64,000 nt of DNA from Desulfitobacterium hafniense DCB-2 (GTDB lineage Bacteria; Bacillota; Desulfitobacteriia; Desulfitobacteriales; Desulfitobacteriaceae). The notes beneath the pieces were generated by a model. The model saw only the letters and a list, made by a program, of their open reading frames with translations, made no database searches and was not told the DNA's origin. The stretch is taken from NCBI RefSeq assembly GCF_000021925.1, contig NC_011830.1:3197001-3261000 (forward strand). Reading direction: 5' to 3'. Below, in pieces: positions 50,592 through 58,985 of this stretch (positions are counted from its first letter, which is position 1; each line of letters starts with the position of its first letter). Position numbers and translations under genes: made by a program.

Positions 50592-53381
50592 TTATAAAAG
50601 CAGTTCCTTTTGATATTCCTCGTCAAACCACAGATCAATTTTGTCGAGAATTTGCGACCTGCTGGTTCGAATATGAGTTTTGACCGGCAGGGAACTCAAG
50701 AAATGTCTCCCATAGCGCTTATGAATGACCCGGCCATCGCATAGAATCACCAGCCCTCGATCCGACTTAGAGCGGATTAAGCGGCCAAAGCCTTGTTTAA
50801 ACCGAAGTACAGCCTCGGGAAGAAGAAACTCGTAGAAAGGATTTCTCCCTTGTGCTTCAAGATACTCCGACCGTGCTGCAATAAGCGGGCGATTAGGCGG
50901 GCCAAAAGGTAATTTTACGAGAATAACACAGGACAAGGCATCTCCAGGGATATCAATACCTTCCCAGAAACTACTGGCCCCCAACAAAACACTCCTGGAG
51001 TTGTTGAGAAATGCTTCGAGAATGGCCTGACGTCCTCCGTCTATACCTTGAGCCAGCAGTTCAATTCCTGAGCCTCCCAGGTAGCGGCTTAAAGGCAAGT
51101 GAATCTCCCGTAAAAAGCGATGGGAGGTAAAAAGCACCAGGGTTCTCCCCTGCATACGCTCAGTTACCTCAGATATAAAAAGCGCCACTTCCTCTGTATT
51201 GAACAAATCGCAATGCTTAACATCCACTAAGTCCTTTACGACCAGAAGCTGCATCTGACGCTCATAATCGAAAGGAGAATCCACCAATAAAGACGGCGTA
51301 CTTTCATCTAAACCAATTTCCCGCAAAAAGTGCTGAAAGGAATTGGCAATGCTGATGGTCGCGGAAGTCAAAACAGCGCAGTCCAGGGGTGCAAACAGTT
51401 TCTCCTTAAGAAGGTTGCTCACATCCACCGGCGAGGTTTTCAGCAGAATCCGATTGCTTTGTTCCAGCCAACTGACCCGGGTAGGCTGATCCACTTGCTG
51501 AGCAAGAACGAAACACTCTCGCATCTCTTCAAGATTCCGTATTCGCCCTGAAATCTCATGGGCAAGAGCTGCCGAATCCTCATCATCCTGAGCATCCAGA
51601 AGATTAAGCATGGCTTTCAATAAATCCGTTATGATCTTAAGCCGCCCTAACAAATTTTCGATTTGCACGGCGACAGTTGGCCACCAGCTTTCCTGGTGGC
51701 AGTGAACCGTTAAGCGATAGGAAAGTTCATTTCCCACTATTTGGGCAAAGGTGGCAAAAAGTTCTTCAGCCTGTTGATAGAGTTCATCACAGGCTTCCGG
51801 TAGTTTCTCAAGATAGCCGCGAAAACGTTCCCAAAGAGCCACGGAAAGAAGGCGTTCCCAGACTTGAGCCCTTGCTTTGACATTCCCGTAGAAACTGCCG
51901 GCCATAGAACGGCTGAGCAAATTCAGGACCCGGGAAATCTGTTCCAGGCTGATCTCATTGCCTAATTGCTCCAAAGCCGCTTGATGGAGATGGTGGGCCT
52001 CGTCTATGATCAATTCATGGTATTCGGGCAGGATATTCTTCTCTGTTTTGATATCCGAAAAGAGGAGAGAGTGATTAACGATGATCAAGTCGGCCTCTTC
52101 GGCGCGTTTACGGGACTGCAGCATATAACAGCGATTGGCGTGAGAGCATTTTCCAGGGATGCAGCTCTCTTCCTCGCAATTCAGGCTCCCCCATAGCTTG
52201 TTCAGGCTGGGAATTTGGGAGACCTCCTGCCAATCCCCGGTGGTTGTTTCCCTAAGCCACACCATAACGCTGAGCAGCGCCAGCCGTTCACCTGGAGCTA
52301 ATTCCGCAGTGACGCCCAGGGTAAAAGACCATCTTTTCAAGCATATATAATTTGATTTTCCTTTCAATAAGGCCCCACGGAAAGAAAAGGGCAGGACCTG
52401 AGCAAGCAGAGGAAGATCTTTTTTAAAAATCTGCTCCTGTAAAGGAATGGTATGCGTAGCCACCACGACTTTTTTGCCTGTTTTTTTAGACCACCACAGG
52501 CCGGGAATTAAATAGGCATAGGATTTCCCTGTACCCGTTCCAGCCTCGATGACGATATGAGTCGAGCCTGTCAAGGACTCACCCACGGCTTTGGCCATCT
52601 GCAGCTGGCCAAGACGGCTTTCATAACTTTTAAGTTTATTTTCCAGAATGCCCCCTGAAGAAAAGCAGGATTCAATCCATCCCACGTCTTCTGAGAAGGT
52701 TTCTTCCTCCTCTAACTCTTCAAAAAGGCCTAAATCCTGCTCATAAAGCACTAGGTCGGTTCGAATCAGGCGTTCAGGAAATTTTCGCTTGACGGTTTTC
52801 TCTAATTCCCGCAAAAAGCCGGCCACCCGTGCGTTACCGGCAAGGGCAAGGGCTCTTTGGTAGAAACCCAAATCCAAAGTCAACCCTTTTTCCCAGCAGG
52901 CTTGCAGCAGCTCCCAAGCGGCCCGGGCGTCAAATAATGCCCGGTGGGCCTTTTCCAGGGGCGTCAAACCGAGACTCTTGGTTAAGTCGCCCAGTTTGTA
53001 TTTGGGCATATTCGGGTAAAGGATGCGGGCAATCTCCAATGTATCCCAGAGAGTGTTTTCAAAATGAATAGTTAAGGCCTGCTCGAGAAACCCTAAATCA
53101 AACTCCACATTATGCCCCACGATAATGGCATCCTGGAAGAGATCCAGAATTTTATCACGATAAGCCTGAAGGGAACCGGCTTGCTTTAGTTCCTCCGGAG
53201 AGATACCCGTCAGTCGTAAAATCCGCTCCGGAACTTGCCTCCGGGGTGAGATTAAAACGCTGAAAGCCTCCGCTTCCTCCCCCTCTTCAATGCACAGGGC
53301 AGCAAATTCTATGATTTCATCGTTATAGATATCAAATCCGGTGGTTTCAATATCAATAACTACTATTTTTCCTTTAATCAT
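50592..53381 (-). CDS. dinG: DinG-family helicase with N-terminal DEDD 3'-5' exonuclease domain
   Basis: 929 residues. The first ~175 are a DnaQ-like exonuclease (DIETTGFD, then HNVEFDLGFL and HRALFDARAAW). Next an XPD/DinG-like superfamily 2 helicase: Walker A GTGTGKSYA, then a cysteine group (CEEESCIPGKCSHANRC), IDEAHH and GFGRLIRS. This fused layout is typical of Firmicutes. In several such proteins the Fe-S cysteines have been lost; here at least four are kept, so an Fe-S cluster is likely. It should unwind DNA with 3'-5' trimming. Confidence 0.94.
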   Translation of the reverse strand: MIKGKIVVIDIETTGFDIYNDEIIEFAALCIEEGEEAEAFSVLISPRRQVPERILRLTGISPEELKQAGSLQAYRDKILDLFQDAIIVGHNVEFDLGFLEQALTIHFENTLWDTLEIARILYPNMPKYKLGDLTKSLGLTPLEKAHRALFDARAAWELLQACWEKGLTLDLGFYQRALALAGNARVAGFLRELEKTVKRKFPERLIRTDLVLYEQDLGLFEELEEEETFSEDVGWIESCFSSGGILENKLKSYESRLGQLQMAKAVGESLTGSTHIVIEAGTGTGKSYAYLIPGLWWSKKTGKKVVVATHTIPLQEQIFKKDLPLLAQVLPFSFRGALLKGKSNYICLKRWSFTLGVTAELAPGERLALLSVMVWLRETTTGDWQEVSQIPSLNKLWGSLNCEEESCIPGKCSHANRCYMLQSRKRAEEADLIIVNHSLLFSDIKTEKNILPEYHELIIDEAHHLHQAALEQLGNEISLEQISRVLNLLSRSMAGSFYGNVKARAQVWERLLSVALWERFRGYLEKLPEACDELYQQAEELFATFAQIVGNELSYRLTVHCHQESWWPTVAVQIENLLGRLKIITDLLKAMLNLLDAQDDEDSAALAHEISGRIRNLEEMRECFVLAQQVDQPTRVSWLEQSNRILLKTSPVDVSNLLKEKLFAPLDCAVLTSATISIANSFQHFLREIGLDESTPSLLVDSPFDYERQMQLLVVKDLVDVKHCDLFNTEEVALFISEVTERMQGRTLVLFTSHRFLREIHLPLSRYLGGSGIELLAQGIDGGRQAILEAFLNNSRSVLLGASSFWEGIDIPGDALSCVILVKLPFGPPNRPLIAARSEYLEAQGRNPFYEFLLPEAVLRFKQGFGRLIRSKSDRGLVILCDGRVIHKRYGRHFLSSLPVKTHIRTSRSQILDKIDLWFDEEYQKELLL

Positions 53382-53518
53382 TAGTGAGCCCCTTTCTGAA
53401 AGTCATTTTACACATATTTGCCCAGGGAATCAATGCAGGACTTCAAAAAAAGGGTTTAGCTTTTTTAAAGCGAATTAATAGTAATTGACATTAATGCAGT
53501 GTTCAGGAGGAAATAAAC

Positions 53519-54253
53519 TTGATTAAGTTGCGCAGGATATCTTCACTGATGTGCCTTATTCTGCTGCTCTTTATTTTGAGCGGCTGCGCCGATAGACCTT
53601 TTTTAACTAAAGAGGGCACTTACAGCATCGTCTCCGTTTCTGCAGAGGATACTATACAAAGAACACCCATAGAATTAACCTGGAATTCGAATATCGCTGT
53701 CATGCAAAAACTTCTCCTCGAAGCCTCCTTTGTTTTAAGCGATCTCCATTCCATTCCTGAAGCAGAGCCCGGTGAAGCCTTGGCCCAAGGTGACCTTGCA
53801 TCAGCCCCACCTCAACAGTCGGAAGACGCTCTTGTTCTATCTGAAGAAAGAGCCACTATTACTGCCGATGCCTTAGAACCGGCAAAGGACCCGCCCGCGA
53901 GCAAAGAGGATGGCCAAGCTACCCCAAATGTCAGCGATGGCGGAGCTGCAGATGAAACTCCAGGCAGCCTGCCCGGCGAACCTACCGGGACCGTCCTTTT
54001 GGAAGCAACCTTTCCTGAGGTAAAGCCCTTTGAGCTTCTCATTGATAATGAGCTCAAGACTCTACATATATCGTCTATTCAGATTGAGGTCATAGGTAAT
54101 CATCCCAGTCGGGTCCTATTGAACCAAAGCATCGTCCTGCAAGGAATTGCTAATCCGAATCTCCAATCCGCTTTTGAAGAATATTTAAAGATGCAGCAGA
54201 AAACCGAACAAATACCTGGCAACGCCCAGGTTAAAACTCATTCGGCCCACTGA
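53519..54253 (+). CDS. Predicted lipoprotein with a Pro/Ala/Asp-rich linker
   Basis: 244 residues. TTG start supported by CAGGAGGAA seven bases upstream. A lipoprotein signal ends LSGC (about residue 23). A low-complexity Ala/Pro/Glu/Asp linker (about 80-160) joins two small beta-type segments. No family recognised. The gene is divergent from dinG. Confidence 0.75.
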   Translation: MIKLRRISSLMCLILLLFILSGCADRPFLTKEGTYSIVSVSAEDTIQRTPIELTWNSNIAVMQKLLLEASFVLSDLHSIPEAEPGEALAQGDLASAPPQQSEDALVLSEERATITADALEPAKDPPASKEDGQATPNVSDGGAADETPGSLPGEPTGTVLLEATFPEVKPFELLIDNELKTLHISSIQIEVIGNHPSRVLLNQSIVLQGIANPNLQSAFEEYLKMQQKTEQIPGNAQVKTHSAH

Positions 54254-54257
54254 AAAA

Positions 54258-54286
54258 CAAGAAGCTCGCTTGACAGCGGCTTCTTG
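54258..54286 (+). terminator. Terminator after the 53519 gene
   Basis: CAAGAAGC pairs with GCTTCTTG around a long loop, followed by TTGTCTTTA. Confidence 0.75.
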
Positions 54287-54315
54287 TTGTCTTTATAGAT
54301 CATTTAAATCACTTA

Positions 54316-54942
54316 TCAAGGGTTGGCTTTAACCGGACTGGGAAAATGGCGGCAGAATCGATTGAAACCAAAGACATACATGGCTAATTTTTCTGGTCGC
54401 AAATGCATCCACTCTGACAGGTTCATTTCTTCACCGAAACGATTCCGCAGCACCCCGTCACTTTGTATCCAGCCGCTAGGGCCATCTTCATGTAATCTGA
54501 CTTCCCAGATCGTTTTATTTTCCTGACATTGCACTGACGAAATATGAAGCCCGCATCGAGCATGGTAAATTTCAATGAGCTTGACAATTAACGTCATCAA
54601 AGGGTCAACGTGATGTTCCGTATCAAGGGGAGTGATTTGAATCTCTTCCTTTATTTGTCTTGCTAATTCCTCAAGGCCTTTTTCCTTGCGGTACCGTTGT
54701 TCAAGGGGTATATTCAAGTTTTTTGTATATAAAGATCCCGAGCGCAAATCAAAATGGAGGGGGTCGTGTGCCTGGAGATTGACAATCAGCCGACTTCCAT
54801 CCACTTGAATTTGTCCCGGTACACTTGACAGAAGCTGGTGAGCGATTTGGTAGGCAAGAATATGGGCAGATACTTCCCGCTCATCACGCTGTGTACAGCT
54901 TTGGCATTCTTTTACAGGATTGACCACTAAAGCTACCCTCAA
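54316..54942 (-). CDS. Protein of unknown function
   Basis: 208 residues, no signal peptide, with a repeated Cys pair near the start (KECQSC) and mixed alpha/beta sequence. TTG start at 54942 with GGAGGTG six bases upstream; the open frame to 55014 includes the ribosome site. Near the start LRVALVVNP looks like a beta strand opening an enzyme-like fold, but no motif allows a name. Convergent with the 53519 lipoprotein. Confidence 0.65.
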   Translation of the reverse strand: MRVALVVNPVKECQSCTQRDEREVSAHILAYQIAHQLLSSVPGQIQVDGSRLIVNLQAHDPLHFDLRSGSLYTKNLNIPLEQRYRKEKGLEELARQIKEEIQITPLDTEHHVDPLMTLIVKLIEIYHARCGLHISSVQCQENKTIWEVRLHEDGPSGWIQSDGVLRNRFGEEMNLSEWMHLRPEKLAMYVFGFNRFCRHFPSPVKANP

Positions 54943-55106
54943 ATCTAAACACCTCCATAGTTTCTCTCTTGAGTCTATCCCTATTATACACAAATCGTAA
55001 AGAAAAATCCTCACAATATTTTAAATTTTTTAATAATTCACTACAAAATTTTTGTGCTTTCTAGCCCTGTGAGGATAAAACTCTATCGTCCCTGATAGGT
55101 ATAAGA

Positions 55107-55132
55107 AAAGGAGATCCTGCTCTATCTCCTTT
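55107..55132 (-). terminator. Terminator after the ABM-domain gene
   Basis: AAAGGAGAT pairs with ATCTCCTTT around an eight-base loop, flanked by T residues on the minus strand. Confidence 0.7.
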
Positions 55133-55164
55133 TCTGCCTTCAACCTTTTGCTTACATCATTCTT

Positions 55165-55428
55165 TTAATATCTCTCATCAATGACATCAAACATCTGCGG
55201 GGTAGCCTGCTTAAAGGCTTTGTTTTCGCCAACTCCGGCCGCCCAATTTTCGTATGCGTTGAGATCATCCCATTTGGTCATCACCATAATCTCATTGGAA
55301 TTGGTTTGTTCGTTGATGCTGGCGTATTTAAATCCGCCCACCTGCTCTAACGTGTCCAGACCGCTGCGAATATCCGATAATAACCGGTCACGATCGGGTG
55401 CATCAAAAGTATGAACGATAGTAAGCAT
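55165..55428 (-). CDS. Small antibiotic-biosynthesis-monooxygenase-like (ABM) domain protein
   Basis: 87 residues with the ABM/dimeric alpha-beta barrel look: a strand MLTIVHTFDA, helix, strand NEIMVMTKWDDLNAYENWA and a C-terminal helix. Domains of this type act as dimers in monooxygenases, heme-degrading or stress proteins; no catalytic residue is certain. Start at the ATG 55428, with GGGGAGG seven bases upstream. Confidence 0.75.
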   Translation of the reverse strand: MLTIVHTFDAPDRDRLLSDIRSGLDTLEQVGGFKYASINEQTNSNEIMVMTKWDDLNAYENWAAGVGENKAFKQATPQMFDVIDERY

Positions 55429-55656
55429 GCTGGTACCTCCCCTGAACAACCATTTATTTGTTTTTTATTTTATCCCAACCCTTCATCAATCATGCAATAA
55501 TTATGAACGCTTCACTTTTTTTCCGTGTCTTACATAGACTATACTGCAAGGCTTTTCGATCATGGTGAAGAAAATTCTTACAGTCATCGTTTTTTGCTTC
55601 TTAAAGTGCTATACTTGAATTGTGAATCGCATCAATGTGTGACAAGGAGGATCCTG

Positions 55657-55971
55657 ATGAAGTTAGTTTATTTAAAAACAGACTTCCCGAACGGTCGATC
55701 CCATATCCTCATGCGCAATACTGAGTCCCCCATCCCCGAATTGAATCATTTTGTACTGGTACTTACCAATCGGGGAACCCTTTGGGTTGATGTTTTTTGG
55801 CCATATGATGATGAATCTGAGCGCTATACCCGCCGTATTTCCGAACAGCAATTTTGGCAGATATTCCGGGAGTGGCGTCTTAACGGAGTCCAACTTGGAG
55901 ATACGGAGCAAGTGGCTGCCGTCTTGGCCAAGCGACAATTAAACCTTAAAAAACAGCAGGTCGATGCCTAA
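55657..55971 (+). CDS. Small protein of unknown function
   Basis: 104 residues with a beta-rich N-terminal half and a helical C-terminal part (QQFWQIFREWRL). No motif recognised. AAGGAGG lies six bases before the ATG at 55657; the upstream in-frame start at 55525 has none. Convergent with FhlB across a strong hairpin. Confidence 0.7.
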   Translation: MKLVYLKTDFPNGRSHILMRNTESPIPELNHFVLVLTNRGTLWVDVFWPYDDESERYTRRISEQQFWQIFREWRLNGVQLGDTEQVAAVLAKRQLNLKKQQVDA

Positions 55972-56038
55972 TCAATTGTTGCATTATATCGTTTTTTGTC
56001 TTTTTCAAAAGACTATGCTAATTTTCAACTCATGAATA

Positions 56039-56082
56039 TAAGGGCATACAATCAGAATTACGAACTGATTGTATGCCCTTAT
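56039..56082. terminator. Bidirectional terminator
   Basis: A long perfect stem, TAAGGGCATACAATCAG / CTGATTGTATGCCCTTA, around a nine-base loop, between converging genes. Confidence 0.9.
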
Positions 56083-56093
56083 ACGCATCTTCC

Positions 56094-56360
56094 TCAACTC
56101 TTTGTACGATCGTTGGCAAGTTTATCCAGACGGTAAACAAACGCTAAAAGCTCAGCCACAACTTGGTAGAGTTGTGGAGGAATTTCTTCCCCATATTCTA
56201 CTCTCATGAGGGTTTCCACAAGAACCTCATCCTTTTGGATGGGGATTCCATATTCAATGGCTTGTTCAATAATTTTGCGAGCAACTTCTCCAGTGCCTTT
56301 AGCAACCACTTTAGGTGCACCGCTTTGATCATAGGCCAGAGCAGCGGCTTTCTCTCTCAT
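56094..56360 (-). CDS. fhlB: FhlB (FlhB C-terminal-like) protein
   Basis: 88 residues resembling the cytoplasmic tail of the flagellar export protein FlhB (KAAALAYDQSGAPKVVAKGTGEVARKI, IPIQKDEVLVETLM). The stand-alone copy, seen in Bacillus as YlqH/FhlB, lacks the membrane part. Its ATG overlaps the stop of the FliK-like gene by 4 bases, so the two are translationally coupled. Role in hook-length or export control is inference. Confidence 0.85.
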   Translation of the reverse strand: MREKAAALAYDQSGAPKVVAKGTGEVARKIIEQAIEYGIPIQKDEVLVETLMRVEYGEEIPPQLYQVVAELLAFVYRLDKLANDRTKS

Positions 56361-58387
56361 ACTTGATAATCCACCCCCTCACGCAGTTCTCCTTTAAGAA
56401 AACGATGGAATTCATCGGCTGTCTCAAGCGGTCCCACCGTGATAGGATGCAGGCTCATTCCCATCTGATTAAAAATTTCACGGGTGTGGGCAAAATTTTC
56501 TTCGACCAAAGACTGCAAACGCTCCGGATTATCGCTAAACACCTTAAGGGTTAGTTGAGCTTCATAGATCCATCCTTCCAAGCCCAGTTCACCTAAAGTG
56601 GGGGTCTCGGCACGAAGGGCCAGGCGGCAATGATCCAAGTCCAGTTTGTTACCTTTCCGAGAGGCCTTAATGGCTAAGGTCTGATTATAGAGTTCTCCTT
56701 CAGATTGAAGAGGGATTTCCATAAGATAAAAGGGAGCTTCGGAATTCCCACCCTGCAAGAGGATCTGCTGTCCGGTTAAGCGATCAAGAAGATTAGTGGC
56801 AAGAGATTTCTCATCACCATTGCCACCACCTCTTGTAAGTAAGGAGAGAAGAATTCCTTTAAGACTCCTCTTAAGCTCCGCCTGTAAATTGCTCTTTTCA
56901 GGATCCTTAGAGCTATCTAAATTCTTAAGCCTGCGCTCATAGTCTAAACCCAGCCCCCGAAAGAGGAGAAAGAGCTGCATAAAACCATCTTTGCTTAAAC
57001 TGGACCATTGTGGGACAGTGTTGTTTACAAAGGAAGCAATGAGTTCTTTGCTTGTAAGGCCTATTCTCTCAGCATCAGAATCATTTTGAACACTACCTGG
57101 GGCATTCAGGTTTTTACCTTCGCTTAACTGTACGACCTTTGCCTCATTGAGTACGGGGGAACTCTTTCCATCACTAAGCACTGGTGCGCCCTTCCCATCG
57201 TTGGCTACCGGCGCGCCCTTCCCATCGCTGAGTATAGGTGTGCCTTTTCCATCACTGGGTACCGGTGTACCCTTCCCATCACTGGGTACCGGCGCACCCT
57301 TCCCATCGCCGGGTGCCGGTGTACTCTTTCCATCACCGGGTGCCGATGCGCCCTTCCCATCACTGGGTACCGGTGTACCCTTCCCATCACTGGGTACCGG
57401 CGTACCCTTCCCATCACTGGGTACCGGCGTACCCTTCCCATCACTGGGTACCGGTGTACCCTTCCCATCACTGGGTACCGGCGTACCCTTCCCATCACTG
57501 GGTACCGGCGTACCCTTCCCATCACTGGGTACCGGCGTACCCTTCCCATCACTGGGTACCGGTGTACCCTTCCCATCACTGGGTACCGGTGTACCCTTCC
57601 CATCACTGGGTACCGGTGTACCCTTCCCATCACTGGGTACCGGCGTACCCTTCCCATCACTGGGTACCGGCGTACCCTTCCCATCACTGGGTACCGGCGT
57701 ACCCTTCCCATCACTGGGTACCGGCGTACCCTTGCCATCACTGGGTACCGGTGTACCCTTCCCATCACTGGGTACCGGCGTACCCTTGCCATCACTGGGT
57801 ACCGGCGTACCCTTGCCATCACTGGGTACCGGCGTACCCTTCCCATCACTGGGTACCGGCGTACCCTTCCCATCACTGGGTACCGGCGTACCCTTGCCAT
57901 CACTGGGTACCGGCGCACCCTTGCCATCATTGGGCACCGGCGTGCCCTTCCCATCGCTGGGTACCGGCGTGCCCTTCCCATCGCTGGGTACCGGTACACC
58001 CTTCCCATCGCTAGGTACCGACGTGCCCTTCCCATCACTGAGGATTTGCCGTAACAAATTCGATAGTGAATTCTCTTTGTTTTGTCCAAACTCAATATAC
58101 AAACGCTCTATTCCTTGAGGATCTAATAAAGCGGCTTTATCTCCAATAGTGCTTTTATCCCGTGCAAGTACAATACCACTTGCATCGATCCTTTGTACTG
58201 TTGCCAAAAACTTCTCTCCAGGCTGAGCAGAGGTCTCCAGCAAAGCCGGGATAACCTGTCCTCCGATGCGAATCTGGGCTTTTCCGCTGGGATCTCTATG
58301 GATTACTTCGATAAGAAATCTCTGACCAGGTTGAATACCTTGATTTTTCAGTGGTAGATTGATTGACCCTAGACCTTGCAGTTCCAC
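56357..58387 (-). CDS. FliK-like protein with a tandem-repeat linker
   Basis: 676 residues. The first ~110 residues form an N-terminal domain with beta-rich sequence. Then about 32 copies of a nine-residue unit (GDGK/SDGKGTPVP) make up residues ~115-410. The C-terminal part (after ~440) ends in a Flg_hook-like domain (GWIYEAQLTLKVFSDNPERL, HTREIFNQMG) as in FliK hook-length rulers. It lies next to fhlB, as in the ylqG-ylqH pair of Bacillus. GTG start. The repeat unit is charge-balanced, Pro/Gly-rich and likely disordered. Confidence 0.8.
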   Translation of the reverse strand: MELQGLGSINLPLKNQGIQPGQRFLIEVIHRDPSGKAQIRIGGQVIPALLETSAQPGEKFLATVQRIDASGIVLARDKSTIGDKAALLDPQGIERLYIEFGQNKENSLSNLLRQILSDGKGTSVPSDGKGVPVPSDGKGTPVPSDGKGTPVPNDGKGAPVPSDGKGTPVPSDGKGTPVPSDGKGTPVPSDGKGTPVPSDGKGTPVPSDGKGTPVPSDGKGTPVPSDGKGTPVPSDGKGTPVPSDGKGTPVPSDGKGTPVPSDGKGTPVPSDGKGTPVPSDGKGTPVPSDGKGTPVPSDGKGTPVPSDGKGTPVPSDGKGTPVPSDGKGTPVPSDGKGTPVPSDGKGASAPGDGKSTPAPGDGKGAPVPSDGKGTPVPSDGKGTPILSDGKGAPVANDGKGAPVLSDGKSSPVLNEAKVVQLSEGKNLNAPGSVQNDSDAERIGLTSKELIASFVNNTVPQWSSLSKDGFMQLFLLFRGLGLDYERRLKNLDSSKDPEKSNLQAELKRSLKGILLSLLTRGGGNGDEKSLATNLLDRLTGQQILLQGGNSEAPFYLMEIPLQSEGELYNQTLAIKASRKGNKLDLDHCRLALRAETPTLGELGLEGWIYEAQLTLKVFSDNPERLQSLVEENFAHTREIFNQMGMSLHPITVGPLETADEFHRFLKGELREGVDYQV
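57167..58040 (-). repeat. 27-bp minisatellite, about 32 units, inside the FliK-like gene
   Basis: The unit CCCATCACTGGGTACCGG plus nine further bases repeats head to tail without gaps, and 27 is a multiple of three, so the frame never changes. Units at both ends have diverged most; central units are nearly identical. Most units contain GGGTAC-CGGY-GTACCC, a perfect hairpin. Confidence 0.97.
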
Positions 58388-58490
58388 GAATTATCCCACT
58401 CCCCAATGAATTACTCTTTCCCGACGTTGAATTTCATTACCCCCTAGGTATTATATCGGAAACTTGCAGGCATTGGCTTAGCCCATCATT

Positions 58491-58985
58491 TCATCTGACT
58501 GAAGAATAAATATGCCGGGCTTTGATAATTTTTCCCTCAATCCAAATCATCCCCATAGAATACTGAGCCTGCCTTCGTTTATCTGTGGGCGAGCCAGGAT
58601 TAAACAAGAGGATCTCTCCTTGCTTTCCCTGGTAAGGAATATGACTGTGTCCAAAAATTATCAGATCCACTTTATCCTGATCAAAGGTCCGCAAAGCCCT
58701 CTCGGGAGTCGAACGCCCCGGCCCATAAGCGCCATGGGTCACTCCGATCCTAATCTCTCCACAGGTGATGATCTTGTGGTGGGGTAAGTGTGCTAACTCC
58801 CATCCATCACAATTACCCTGAACTGCTTCCAAAGGAGCAATCTGCCCCAAATCGCTCAGAAGGCTTGGATAGCCCACATCTCCGGCGTGAATAATGAGGT
58901 CGGCGACCTCACATTGTTCCCATACCCACTTCGGCAAGGTCTGGCCACCCCTTAAATGGGTATCAGACAAAACTGCTATTCTCAT
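58491..58985 (-). CDS. YfcE/MJ0936-type metallophosphoesterase
   Basis: 164 residues with the calcineurin-like metal motifs: VLSDTHL (start), HAGDVG, GNCDGW, THGAYG and FGHSHIP. Phosphodiesterases of this group act on simple phosphodiesters and, in some cases, nucleotides. The ATG at 58985 follows AAAGGA by eight bases and overlaps the end of the MFS gene by about 20 bases, so both are on one transcript. Confidence 0.9.
   Translation of the reverse strand: MRIAVLSDTHLRGGQTLPKWVWEQCEVADLIIHAGDVGYPSLLSDLGQIAPLEAVQGNCDGWELAHLPHHKIITCGEIRIGVTHGAYGPGRSTPERALRTFDQDKVDLIIFGHSHIPYQGKQGEILLFNPGSPTDKRRQAQYSMGMIWIEGKIIKARHIYSSVR

Noticed and set aside
57167..58040. Possible CRISPR array
   Set aside because: Units are directly adjacent with no unique spacers; this is an in-frame minisatellite.
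57147..58118. 323-codon plus-strand reading frame through the minisatellite
   Set aside because: A 27-bp unit is a multiple of three, so every frame stays open. The coding strand is fixed by the recognisable FliK-like domains on either side of the repeat.
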